DNA of 35,577 nucleotides from Oscillospiraceae bacterium (GCA_017412585.1 JAFPXK010000021.1:1-35577); one strand, 5' to 3'; positions 24,137 through 31,833 are shown, numbered from the stretch's first letter. Made by a program: numbers and translations. The notes: generated from the sequence alone by a model not told the origin.

Positions 24137-24184
24137 TGCTTGACGTGCATGGGGTCACAGGTTCGAGTCCTGTACCGCGCACCA
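24137..24184 (+). repeat. attR: second 48-bp tRNA-Val repeat
   Basis: Identical to 21297-21344 (anticodon stem to CCA). It lacks a tRNA 5' half, so it is not a tRNA gene. It marks the right end of the element. Confidence 0.93.
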
Positions 24185-24219
24185 AAAAGAAGGCCACCCT
24201 TTGGGGTGGTTTTCTTTTT
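24184..24219 (+). terminator. Terminator after attR
   Basis: AAAAGAAGGCCACCC, TTTG, GGGTGGTTTTCTTTTT; strong stem with two G-U pairs and a T run. It would end rep-int transcripts. Confidence 0.8.
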
Positions 24220-24268
24220 GGTATGTAGAGCAGACCCGAGCCCGGGACCCTGCCGGACGGCAAACATC

Positions 24269-24420
24269 GCTTGACGGGCATGGGGTCTGCCGCCGAAGCG
24301 CCGCCGGGGGCGGATGAAGCGAGGCGGCAGAAAGGTAGCGGCCCGGTTTTCACGGCCCGAAGGGTCTGGAAACCGGCTGCCGCAACGAGGACACAGGTTC
24401 GAGTCCTGTACCGCGCACCA
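24269..24420 (+). repeat. Third att-like site, split by a family D repeat
   Basis: GCTTGACGGGCATGGGGTC (one mismatch to the tRNA) ends at 24286. The tRNA match resumes at about 24393 with ACAGGTTCGAGTCCTGTACC and continues through CCA at 24420. The intervening 106 bases are the D repeat. Removing them restores the tRNA 3' half. Confidence 0.82.
24285..24392 (+). repeat. Family D structured repeat, copy 2 (in the att remnant)
   Basis: Stem I is TCTGCCGCC/GGCGGCAGA. Stem II is CCGGTTTTC/GGAAACCGG with outer GCGGC/GCCGC. It aligns over its whole length with the mutL copy (14096-14197, other strand), and the differing stem bases change in pairs. Confidence 0.82.
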
Positions 24421-24595
24421 TCAAAAAAGCCCTGTATCCATCAAGGATACGGGGCTTTCGTTATTTTGACGAAAAAGGGCCCATTTACCCGCCCGACGAA
24501 AAGGCCCAAACAGGCCGAAAAGTTGCAAAAATCCCCTGTGCAGAAAAAAGGCTGCACAGGGGATTTGTCATTTCTCGGCGTCGCTGCCGGCGGCG
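24421..24595. mobile_element. Remnant left end of a second, related element
   Basis: Repeats the tRNA-proximal part of the intact element. The first roughly 55 bases are identical to 21345-21399, including the hairpin. A diverged stretch of about 45 bases follows, then the regulator terminator (24527-24566) and the regulator's last codons plus stop (24568-24587, SDAEK on the leftward strand). After that the match ends. This points to an earlier or tandem insertion, mostly deleted. Confidence 0.8.
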
Positions 24596-24850
24596 GTGGG
24601 TGGGGCTGGGGTGCGGGCGATTCGTGAATCGCCCCTACGGGGGAGACGATGCCGTTTACCATTCATCCGGCGTGGGCGGTGGGTGGCGGCGGGGTTGGCG
24701 GGACACATAGCGCCAGCGACACACCGCGAGGACACGAGCGGATTGTGGAGCCAGTGCCCTTGGGGTAGTCCCGCCCTACGGGGGTGCCGATGCCATTTAC
24801 CGTTTATCCGGGCTGGGCGGCTGGCGATTTTTTTGGCGGCAGGGTGGCTA
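24596..24850. repeat. Repeat-filled gap with B palindromes and C linkers
   Basis: No gene. A short B palindrome is at 24615-24640 (GGGCGATTCGTGAATCGCCC, then CTACGG). A long-loop B form is at 24697-24782. C linkers (GATGCCGTTTACCATTCATC) follow each. Confidence 0.72.
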
Positions 24851-24864
24851 TTGGGGGCGGATTA

Positions 24865-24873
24865 TGGTACAAT
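24865..24873 (+). promoter_or_regulatory. Extended -10 upstream of the DUF3592-like gene
   Basis: TGGTACAAT (TG, one base, TACAAT), 48 bases before the start codon. No good -35 is seen. Confidence 0.5.
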
Positions 24874-24920
24874 ATTAACTATCCCATCCACACTTTATTT
24901 CAGAAAAGGAGCGTGGCGTT

Positions 24921-25958
24921 ATGATTTCACTGCGCGGGCCCAGATTGAAGATTTTTGCCGCGGTTTTGGCGGTGTTTTGCCTGGCGGCCGGGATTTATTT
25001 CACCTTTTTCCAGTCCAGGGGCTTTGTGAAGTCCACGGCGGAGATCGTGGACGTGGAGCCCAATTACGACGGCGACAGCGTTTCCTACACCCCCACGGTG
25101 CGCCACGTGGTGAACGGCGTGATCTACACCGCCAAGCTGGACACCTCCAGCGGCTCCTACAAGGTGGGCAAGACCATCACCATCAAGTACGACCCCCGGG
25201 ACCCCTCCATCGTCCATGACGGAGGCGGCTTCGGCATCTATCTGATGGTGGTCAGCGCCGCCATTCTGGCGGTGGTGATCGTGTCCACGGTGCGGGAAAA
25301 GCAGGCCTTCGCCCAGCTTCACGGCAAGCGGGAGATGGGCGCCCACCGGGGCTACCGGCCCTCGGAGCCGGGGGAGGAGCGGGAGCTCTACTTCCTCACC
25401 GACCTGGGCACGGCCAAGTACGGCCACAGGCTGGAGGACGGGCAGCGGCGGGTGCTGTATGAGGCCAAGATGACCAAGTTCACCCTCACCACCCCCTTCG
25501 GCTTCGACTTCATCGACCACGAGCACGGCACCACCACCCCCCATCTGGTGGGCCACAGCGAGGAGAGCCACTGGAACTCCCTGCTGCTGGACAGCCATTA
25601 CACCTTTGAGCTGGACGGCGTGGACGTGTTCAAGCATTTGCAGGAAAACGGCATCACGGTGGAATCCAGCCTGGGGGGCGGCAGCGGCAAGCTGCTGGGC
25701 GCCAACTACCGCATCTTCCGGGATGGCACGGAAATCGCCCGGGCGGAAAGCACCGGCCAGTACCCCCACGAGGAGGACATGGAAAACCACAAGGTGGCCT
25801 CCGCCCTGGGCGGGCAGGGCTTCTACCGGGTATGGACCACGGAGCGGAACCTGGACCTGCTGTTTATGACCCTGGTGGCCTTTGCCCGCACCGGGGCCAT
25901 GGACGCCAAGGGCGGCACCTTCGGGGCCATTGTGGGCACGGTGAAGGAGCACCTGTAA
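24921..25958 (+). CDS. DUF3592-like membrane protein of unknown function
   Basis: 345 residues. One membrane helix at about 8-29 (a signal-anchor) and another at about 108-128 flank an extracytoplasmic beta domain of about 80 residues. That domain has YTPTVRHVVNGVIYTAKLD and VGKTITIKYDPRDPSIV, a pattern typical of DUF3592. The larger C-terminal part (about 130-345) is soluble, probably cytoplasmic, beta-rich, and not recognised. ATG 24921 follows AAAAGGAG. The gene is alone between repeat-filled gaps, and its transcript probably ends in the B palindrome at 25971. Confidence 0.75.
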   Translation: MISLRGPRLKIFAAVLAVFCLAAGIYFTFFQSRGFVKSTAEIVDVEPNYDGDSVSYTPTVRHVVNGVIYTAKLDTSSGSYKVGKTITIKYDPRDPSIVHDGGGFGIYLMVVSAAILAVVIVSTVREKQAFAQLHGKREMGAHRGYRPSEPGEERELYFLTDLGTAKYGHRLEDGQRRVLYEAKMTKFTLTTPFGFDFIDHEHGTTTPHLVGHSEESHWNSLLLDSHYTFELDGVDVFKHLQENGITVESSLGGGSGKLLGANYRIFRDGTEIARAESTGQYPHEEDMENHKVASALGGQGFYRVWTTERNLDLLFMTLVAFARTGAMDAKGGTFGAIVGTVKEHL

Positions 25959-25970
25959 TGGGATAATATG

Positions 25971-26005
25971 GTAGGGGCGGACGACTCTGTCCGCCCCTTT
26001 TTTTA
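25971..26005 (+). terminator. Family B palindrome serving as terminator
   Basis: GTAGGGGCGGACGA, CTCTG-type loop, TCCGCCCC, then seven Ts, 12 bases after the stop codon. A B repeat placed and shaped as an intrinsic terminator. Confidence 0.75.
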
Positions 26006-26054
26006 TGAGAGAAGAGTGAAAAGAAATGGCGTCCGCTGCGCGGACGGATTGGAA

Positions 26055-26147
26055 TGACATGATTCCCATGCGCCGCGGCGCAAATCATGTGCCGTCAGGC
26101 ACAATTCATGCCGCCAGGCAATTCATGCGCCTTCGGCGCAATTCATT
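26055..26147 (+). repeat. Tandem array of small hairpins spaced by CAATTCATG
   Basis: Four units of about 20 bases. The stems differ (GCGCCGCGGCGC; GTGCC/GGCAC; TGCC/GGCA; GCGCC/GGCGC) but are always self-complementary, separated by CAAATCATG or CAATTCATG. No coding frame of note. Confidence 0.75.
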
Positions 26148-26176
26148 TTGGCGTCCCCCCGGGCAATGGACGAGAA

Positions 26177-26476
26177 AAGGGCGGAGCAGCGCCCAGGCTG
26201 GGGCGGACAGCGCCAGCGACACCCCGCGAAGAATGAGCGGATGGTGGAGCCAGTGCCCTTGGGGTAAGCCCCGCCCCTACACAGGGTTTGCGATACCGTT
26301 TGCCATTCAACCGGGCGGGGCGAGCATCGCCCCCTCATCCGTCACGGCCCGATGGGCCGTGCCACCTTCCCCCCGTGGGGGAAGGCTGGGGCGGTGATTT
26401 GTTTCCGTGTGCCGTTTATCCGGCGTGGGCGGCGGGTTGTGGCGGGGTTGGGCGGAGCAGAGCCTCGCCCCTACGG
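26177..26476. repeat. Repeat-filled gap: long-loop B, A and short B repeats
   Basis: No gene between 26006 and 26578. A long-loop B form at 26200-26280 shares about 57 near-identical bases with 24709-24767. A C linker, a family A copy at 26328-26391 (first stem CACGGCCC/GGGCCGTG) and a short B palindrome at 26450-26476 follow. Confidence 0.75.
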
Positions 26477-26578
26477 ACGGTTTGCCGATGTCGTGTGCCG
26501 TTCAGTGGGCGTTGGGGCCTCTGGGGCGGGCGATTTGTGGTGGGGCTTTTTGGGGTCTTTTCTGCATTTTTTTACAGC

Positions 26579-26606
26579 AAAAAACCGCCCTTGCGGGCGG
26601 TTTTTT
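26579..26606 (-). terminator. Terminator of the rnf operon
   Basis: AAAACCGCCC, TTGC, GGGCGGTTTT; leftward T run 17 bases after the rnfB stop. Nearly the same sequence as the terminator at 219-247. Confidence 0.87.
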
Positions 26607-26622
26607 GTGATTTTGGAGAGAT

Positions 26623-27516
26623 TTACTCGGCCTTTTCCGCCTTTGCTTCGGCGGCGGCTTTGGCAGCGGCGGCCTTTTTCTCGGCGGCGGCCTTCTGGGC
26701 GGCCTTGAACTTCTCCTTCTCCTCGGGGGTGGGGATGGGCTCGATGGCGTTGCGGGGGCAGGCCTTGGCGCACATGGTGCAGTTGCGGCACTTTTCGTAG
26801 TCGATGACGGCCACGTTATCCACCACGTGGATGGCGTCGAACTTGCAGGTGCGCTCGCACATGCCGCAGGCGATGCAGCTTGCCGCGCAGACCTTGGCCA
26901 CGGCGGGGCCCTTATCCTTGTTGGAGCAGTTGACGAACACCTTCTGCTTGTAGGGCACCTCGTGGATCAGCTTGCGGGGGCAGGCCTCACGGCAGGCGCC
27001 GCAGTTGGTGCACTTCTCCTTGTCCACCACGGCCACGCCGTCCACCACGTGGATGGCGTCGAACTTGCAGGCGGCCACGCAGGAGCCGAAGCCGAAGCAG
27101 CCGTAGCGGCAAGCCACGGCGTCGCCGCCGCAGACCTTGGTGGCGGCGATGCAGTCGGTGACGCCGCGATACTCGAAATTCTTATTGGCGTTGCAGCCGC
27201 CGTTGCAGGCCACGTGGGCCACCATCTTATCGCCGGAGGGGGCCTCCATGCCCATGATGGCGGCAATCTTGGCGGCACCCTCGGCGCCGGCGGGGGCGCA
27301 GGCCGTCACAGGGGCCTTGCCCGCCAGGATGGCCTCGGCGCAGCCGGCGCAGCCGGGATAGCCGCAGCCGCCGCAGTTGGCGCCGGCCAGGGCGGACTGG
27401 ATCTGGGGCAGGCGGGGGTCCACCTCCACCTCGAACACCTTGGCGGCCACAGCCAGGATCAGGCCGAAAATCACCGCCAGGGCGCCCAGCATCAATACGG
27501 GAAATACGATACTCAT
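26623..27516 (-). CDS. rnfB: RnfB, iron-sulfur subunit of the Rnf complex
   Basis: Electron-entry subunit that takes electrons from reduced ferredoxin. Residues about 1-25 form the membrane anchor. CGGCGYPGC begins the Fe-S domain typical of RnfB (about 48-130). Several CxxCxxCxxxCP-type clusters follow (CTNCGACREACP, CIACGMCERTC, CRNCTMCAKACP), making a multi-cluster ferredoxin. The last 30 residues are an Ala/Lys/Glu-rich tail. 297 residues. Last gene of the operon, 14 bases after rnfA. Confidence 0.97.
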   Translation of the reverse strand: MSIVFPVLMLGALAVIFGLILAVAAKVFEVEVDPRLPQIQSALAGANCGGCGYPGCAGCAEAILAGKAPVTACAPAGAEGAAKIAAIMGMEAPSGDKMVAHVACNGGCNANKNFEYRGVTDCIAATKVCGGDAVACRYGCFGFGSCVAACKFDAIHVVDGVAVVDKEKCTNCGACREACPRKLIHEVPYKQKVFVNCSNKDKGPAVAKVCAASCIACGMCERTCKFDAIHVVDNVAVIDYEKCRNCTMCAKACPRNAIEPIPTPEEKEKFKAAQKAAAEKKAAAAKAAAEAKAEKAE

Positions 27517-27530
27517 TCTCTTCTACCTCC

Positions 27531-28115
27531 TTACCACACCTTCAGGCCGCTGAAGCCCATGAAGGCCAGGGCCATGAGGCCGGCGGTAATCAGGGCGATG
27601 GGGAAGCCCTGGAAGCACTTGGGATGATCGGCAAACTCCAACTGCTCCCGGACGGCAGCGAACAGGAAGATGGCCAGCAGGAAGCCCAGGCCGCCGGTGA
27701 TGCCGTAGACCACGGACTCGATGAAGTTGTAGTTATTCTGCACGTTCAGCAGCGCCACGCCCAGCACGGCGCAGTTGGTGGTGATCAGGGGCAGGTACAC
27801 GCCCAGGGCGGTATACAGGGTGGGGACGTTCTTCTTCAGGAACATCTCCACGAACTGCACCAGTGCGGCGATGACCAGGATGAAGGCCACGGTCTGCATG
27901 TACTCCAGGCCCAGCTTCACCAGCACCTGGTTCACCAGGTAGGCAAAAGCGGAGGCCAGGCCCATGACGAAGGTGACGGCGGCGCCCATGCCCACGGCGG
28001 TGTCGATCTTCTTGCTGACGCCCAGGAAGGGGCAGATGCCCAGGAACTGGGCGAAGATAAAGTTATTGGTAAGGATGGCACCCAGAGAGATGGCCAGCAA
28101 TGTAGTGATGCTCAT
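27531..28115 (-). CDS. rnfA: RnfA, membrane subunit
   Basis: 194-residue hydrophobic subunit with about six helices, homologous to RnfE and NqrE. Starts [20 protein letters not shown]; the conserved segment [16 protein letters not shown] carries the cysteine thought to bind an iron-sulfur centre between RnfA and RnfE, with a second in [11 protein letters not shown]. Lies 3 bases after rnfE. Confidence 0.97.
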   Translation of the reverse strand: MSITTLLAISLGAILTNNFIFAQFLGICPFLGVSKKIDTAVGMGAAVTFVMGLASAFAYLVNQVLVKLGLEYMQTVAFILVIAALVQFVEMFLKKNVPTLYTALGVYLPLITTNCAVLGVALLNVQNNYNFIESVVYGITGGLGFLLAIFLFAAVREQLEFADHPKCFQGFPIALITAGLMALAFMGFSGLKVW

Positions 28116-28118
28116 ACT

Positions 28119-28745
28119 TTACTTCGCCTCCTTTGCCTTTTTGGCCTTGCGCTCCTGGGCCTTGTTCAGCGCCCACTGCATCACGGCGATCAGCGCGCCC
28201 AGGCACAGGAAGCCGCCCACGGGCAGGATCAGCATACCGGCGGGGGTGTAGCCCGCGGGCATGACCTGGTGATCCAGCAGCTTGCCGGCGCCCAGCAGCT
28301 CGCGGAAGAAGCACATCACCAGCAGCACCAGCGTGTAGCCGATGCCCTGGAAGATGCCGTCCAGGGCGGAGGCGCCCACGGAGTTCTTGGAGGCGAAGGC
28401 CTCGGCCCGGCCCAGGATGATGCAGTTCACCACGATGAGGGGGATGAACACGCCCAGGCTCTTGTCGATGTCCGGCAGGAAGGCCTTCAGCAGCAGCTGG
28501 ACCATGGTGACGAAGCCGGCGATGACCACGATGTAGCAGGCGATACGGACCTCGTTGGGGATGATTTTCCGCAGCAGGGAAATGAAGATATTGGACAGGG
28601 TCAGAATGATGATGACGCTGACGCCCATGCCCAGGCCGTTCTTGATGGAGGTGGTGATGGCCATGGTAGAGCACATGCCCAGCAGCTGCACCAGAACGGG
28701 GTTCTGGGTAATCAGACCCTCTTTGAATTGTTTACCGACATTCAT
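28119..28745 (-). CDS. rnfE: RnfE, membrane subunit
   Basis: 208-residue multi-helix subunit paired with RnfA. NPVLVQLLGMCSTMAITTS and IVVNCIILGRAEAFA hold the conserved cysteines. Starts MNVGKQFKEGLITQNP. Lies 21 bases after rnfG. The Lys/Ala-rich C-terminus (KAQERKAKKAKEAK) faces the cytoplasm. Confidence 0.97.
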   Translation of the reverse strand: MNVGKQFKEGLITQNPVLVQLLGMCSTMAITTSIKNGLGMGVSVIIILTLSNIFISLLRKIIPNEVRIACYIVVIAGFVTMVQLLLKAFLPDIDKSLGVFIPLIVVNCIILGRAEAFASKNSVGASALDGIFQGIGYTLVLLVMCFFRELLGAGKLLDHQVMPAGYTPAGMLILPVGGFLCLGALIAVMQWALNKAQERKAKKAKEAK

Positions 28746-28766
28746 TGTTCTGTTGTCCCCCTTTCA

Positions 28767-29348
28767 TCAGGCGATGGTGGCCACGGCGGCCAGGGCGGCG
28801 TTGGCGCCCATGGTGATGCCGCGGGTGGAAACGGTGGCGCCGGAGACCTCGGTGACGGTCTTGCCCACGGCAAGAGAGCCGGCCCCGCTGAGGCCGATGA
28901 ACTGATCCAGCACGGGCACGCCGGCCTTGTTGGGCTCGTTGCCCATGACCTTGGAGCCGATACCGGCGGTCTCGGCGTTGGACACCACGGAGATGCCGGT
29001 GATGGCGCCGGACTCGTCCACGCCCACGATCATCTCGATGATGCCCTGGGAGCCGGAGGCCTCCACCTTGCAGGCGTAGCCGCCGGTGGACATGGTGTAG
29101 ATCTCCGTCAGCTTGCCGCCCTGGGCGGCAGCGGCGGCGGTCATATCCTCGGTGAGCTCCAAGGGCTGGAACTCGGCGCCCTCGGGGGCCACCTGGGCCA
29201 GGGCTTCTTTGGTGGCGGCGAAATTCAGCTCGGCAATACGGTCCTCGGTGACCATGTTGACCAGGCCCAGCAGGGCGGCCACCACCAGGGAGATGGCGGT
29301 GAGGGTGCCGGCGACCTTGAGAATAAACTTGGCGTTGAGATTTTTCAT
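28767..29348 (-). CDS. rnfG: RnfG, FMN-carrying subunit
   Basis: 193 residues: one N-terminal helix (about 9-31) and an outward-facing FMN domain. The flavin is bound covalently to a threonine in the SGAT motif, here T172 (VSGATVST). Overlaps rnfD by ATGA, so translation is coupled. Confidence 0.96.
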   Translation of the reverse strand: MKNLNAKFILKVAGTLTAISLVVAALLGLVNMVTEDRIAELNFAATKEALAQVAPEGAEFQPLELTEDMTAAAAAQGGKLTEIYTMSTGGYACKVEASGSQGIIEMIVGVDESGAITGISVVSNAETAGIGSKVMGNEPNKAGVPVLDQFIGLSGAGSLAVGKTVTEVSGATVSTRGITMGANAALAAVATIA

Positions 29349-30361
29349 TTCGCAGCAGCCTCCTTCTTCTCCTTTTTGGGGGCACCGTAAATGGTGGGCC
29401 GGATGTACTTATCCAGCAGCCAGGTGGTGCAGTTCATAATGAGGATGGAGTAGCACACGCCCTCGGGGTAGGAGCCGAAGCGGCGGATGAAGCAGGTCAG
29501 CAGGCCGCAGCCGATGCCGAAGATGATCTGGCCGGGCTTGGTGACAGGGGAGGTGGCGTAGTCGGTGGCCATGAAGATGGCGCCCAGCATGAGGCCGCCG
29601 CCGAACAGGTTGTACACCAGATAGTCGCCAGCAGAGATGCCCGCGGGGGCGGACACCAGGCAGATAACGGCCACGGTGGCGATGTAGGCCACGGGGATAT
29701 GCCAGGTGATGACCTTGCGGATCAGCAGGTACACGCCGCCCAACAGCAGCAGCAGCGCGCTGACCTCGCCCAGGGAGCCGCCGGTGCGGCCCAGGAACAT
29801 ATCCCAGGCGGAATAGCTGTTCTTCAGGGTGGCGAAGGCGGCGCCGTCCTCCAGGCCGGACTTCATGATGGCCATGGGGGTGGCGGAGGAGGTGAGGACG
29901 TCCGCCTTGGTGGCGGGGATGGCCCAGGCGGTCATGGCGGTGGCGTAGCAGGCCAGCAGCGCGGCGCGGCCCGCCAGGGCGGGGTTGAGGAAGTTGCAGC
30001 CGATGCCACCGTAGAGCTGCTTCACCACCACGATGGCGAAGAAGTCGCCCACAATAATCATCCACAGGGGAAGATCCACGGGGCACACGAAGGCCAGCAG
30101 CATACCGGTGACCACGGCGGACAAATCGCCGATGGCCTGGGGCTTTTTCAGCACGGCCCGGTAGGCCCACTCCCAGAACAGGCAGCCCACCACGGACACG
30201 GCGGTGAGGATCAGGGCCTTCCAGCCGAAGTTATACACGCTCCAGCACAGGGCCGGCAGCATGGCGATGATCACGTCCAGCATAATGGAGCGGGTGTTGT
30301 CCGGGGCGTGGATGTGGGGGGAGGAGGACGCGATCAGCTTCAGATTTTTGTAGTCAGTCAT
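29345..30361 (-). CDS. rnfD: RnfD, membrane flavoprotein subunit
   Basis: 338-residue integral membrane subunit with about nine to ten helices. The FMN-attachment threonine is probably T161 in LTSSATPMA. Conserved loops YGGIGCNFLNPALAGRA and FMATDYATSPVT are present. Starts 2 bases after rnfC. Confidence 0.96.
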   Translation of the reverse strand: MTDYKNLKLIASSSPHIHAPDNTRSIMLDVIIAMLPALCWSVYNFGWKALILTAVSVVGCLFWEWAYRAVLKKPQAIGDLSAVVTGMLLAFVCPVDLPLWMIIVGDFFAIVVVKQLYGGIGCNFLNPALAGRAALLACYATAMTAWAIPATKADVLTSSATPMAIMKSGLEDGAAFATLKNSYSAWDMFLGRTGGSLGEVSALLLLLGGVYLLIRKVITWHIPVAYIATVAVICLVSAPAGISAGDYLVYNLFGGGLMLGAIFMATDYATSPVTKPGQIIFGIGCGLLTCFIRRFGSYPEGVCYSILIMNCTTWLLDKYIRPTIYGAPKKEKKEAAAK

Positions 30362-30363
30362 GG

Positions 30364-31722
30364 TTACGCCTCCTTCTTTGCGGCAGCCTCAGCGGCGGCC
30401 TTGGCCTTCATTCTGGCATTGTTCACCTTTTGCTTGCCCAGGCGGAAGGCGTGGGTCAGCGGCAGGCGGGCGGGGCAGGTGTAGGTGCAGGCGCCGCACT
30501 CGATGCAGTCCATGCCGTGGAGCTGGTTCTGCCAGGCGTCGATGTCGCCCTTCATCAAATACTTATACATAAAGATGGGCTCGAGGCGGATGGGACATAC
30601 GCCCACGCACTTGCCGCAGCGGATGCACTGGGGGTTGGCCTCGTGCTTCTCCTCGTCGCCGGCGAAGGCCAGCATGGCGCCGGTGCCCTTGCCCACGGTG
30701 ACGTCGGTATCGTACTGGGCCATGCCCATCATGGGGCCGCCCATGATCAGCTTGTAGGTCTCGTCCTTCAATCCGCCGCAGGCGTCGAACAGCTTGGCAA
30801 TGGGGGTGCCGATGGGGCACTCGATGTTCTTGGGCTCGATGACGCCGGAGCCGGACACGGTGACGATCTTGCTCACCACGGGCATGCCCTCGTACACGGC
30901 ACGGTAGATGGCGCAGGTGGTGTTCAGGTTGAAGATGCAGCAGCCGGCGTCGGCAGGCAGCTTGCCGGAGGGCACCTGGCGGCCGGACACGGCCTGGCAC
31001 AGCTGCTTCTCAGCGCCCTGGGGATACCGGGTGTGGAGCACCTCCACCTTCACGGGGGCCTTCAGCTCGGCGATCTTGGCGTTGAGCACGTCGGCGGCGT
31101 TCTGCTTGTTGGCCTCGATGCCGATGTACACCTTGTCCACGCCGAAGCACTTGGCCAGCAGCGTGGCGCCCTTGATGACCTGGTCGGGCCGCTCCAGCAT
31201 GGTGCGGTGGTCGCCGGTGATGTAGGGCTCGCACTCGGCGGCGTTGATGATGACGTAATCCACCTTGCCAAGGCCGGAAGAAATCTTCACGTGGGTGGGG
31301 AAGGTGGCGCCGCCCTGGCCCACGATGCCGGCGTTCTTCACGATGTCCACCAGCTGCTCGGGGGTGAGGCTGTCGGGATTCTCCACCGGCTTGACGGCGT
31401 CGCAGACGGTGTCCTGGAAATCGTTTTCGATGACCACGGACATCATTTTGCCGCCCATGGAGAAGGGGCGGGGCTCCACGGCCTTCACCGTGCCGGACAC
31501 GGAGGCGTGGATGGGGGCGGAAACGAAACCGCCGGGCTCACCGATGCGCTGGCCGATGGTGACGTGGTCACCGGGGGCCACAATGGGCTTGCAGGGCGCA
31601 CCGATGTGCATAGACATGGGAATGACCACCTCCGCCGGCGGAGCCAGCTTCTCGATGGCCTTTTCATTGGTAGCGGCCTTCATGTCATTGGGATGAACGC
31701 CGCCAAAGAAAGCTTGTGCCAT
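30364..31722 (-). CDS. rnfC: RnfC, NADH-binding subunit
   Basis: Cytoplasmic subunit with NADH and FMN sites resembling NuoF, where electrons reach NAD. GQGGATFPTHVK and NAAECEPYITGD mark the nucleotide/flavin region. Two 4Fe-4S motifs (CIRCGKCVGVCP, CIECGACTYTCP) lie near the C-terminus, followed by an Ala/Lys-rich tail. ATG 31722 has GAGGTG upstream and gives 452 residues; GTG 31731 would add three. First gene of rnfCDGEAB, the usual clostridial order. Rnf couples ferredoxin oxidation to sodium or proton export. Confidence 0.97.
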   Translation of the reverse strand: MAQAFFGGVHPNDMKAATNEKAIEKLAPPAEVVIPMSMHIGAPCKPIVAPGDHVTIGQRIGEPGGFVSAPIHASVSGTVKAVEPRPFSMGGKMMSVVIENDFQDTVCDAVKPVENPDSLTPEQLVDIVKNAGIVGQGGATFPTHVKISSGLGKVDYVIINAAECEPYITGDHRTMLERPDQVIKGATLLAKCFGVDKVYIGIEANKQNAADVLNAKIAELKAPVKVEVLHTRYPQGAEKQLCQAVSGRQVPSGKLPADAGCCIFNLNTTCAIYRAVYEGMPVVSKIVTVSGSGVIEPKNIECPIGTPIAKLFDACGGLKDETYKLIMGGPMMGMAQYDTDVTVGKGTGAMLAFAGDEEKHEANPQCIRCGKCVGVCPIRLEPIFMYKYLMKGDIDAWQNQLHGMDCIECGACTYTCPARLPLTHAFRLGKQKVNNARMKAKAAAEAAAKKEA

Positions 31723-31758
31723 TGTCTTCACCTCATCTTACTACTTGGCAGCATGGCT

Positions 31759-31779
31759 GCCGCCTGGTTGTCAGGCGGC
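31759..31779 (-). promoter_or_regulatory. Hairpin in the rnf leader
   Basis: Perfect 8-base inverted repeat (GCCGCCTG, GTTGT, CAGGCGGC), flanked by further complementary bases (GGCA/TGCC), between promoter and rnfC. It has no T run, so it may stabilise the mRNA or bind a regulator. Confidence 0.45.
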
Positions 31780-31804
31780 GCTATGCCACCCCATACTGCT
31801 CATT

Positions 31805-31833
31805 ATCATAGCGCAAAAAGGGCCTCTTGTCCA
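31805..31833 (-). promoter_or_regulatory. Promoter of the rnf operon
   Basis: Leftward TGGACA, 17 bases, TATGAT, each one base from consensus; about 80 bases before rnfC. Confidence 0.78.

Larger units (their letters stand above)
21345..24184. mobile_element. Minimal integrated element: XRE regulator, HUH Rep, tyrosine integrase
   Basis: About 2.84 kb between two 48-bp att repeats. Contents left to right: tRNA-side hairpins, a leftward XRE regulator, a divergent operator/promoter region, a structured leader of about 400 bases, and rightward rep-int overlapping by ATGA. No relaxase, FtsK/VirD4 protein, capsid, terminase, toxin or resistance gene is visible. It resembles a stripped-down integrative replicating element or phage/plasmid satellite: regulator, replication and integration only. 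Whether it excises, replicates as a circle or moves with a helper is inference. Confidence 0.85.

Noticed and set aside
24137..24184. Second tRNA-Val gene
   Set aside because: Only the 3' half is present, without acceptor 5' strand or D arm; it is the attR repeat.
24040..24267. Leftward frame containing YRTRTCDPMH across attR
   Set aside because: It arises from reading a tRNA sequence in antisense, a well-known artefact, and overlaps the integrase gene.
27624..29390. A 588-codon rightward frame opposite rnfA, rnfE and rnfG
   Set aside because: Crosses three well-recognised genes in antisense; composition is typical of shadow frames in GC-rich DNA.
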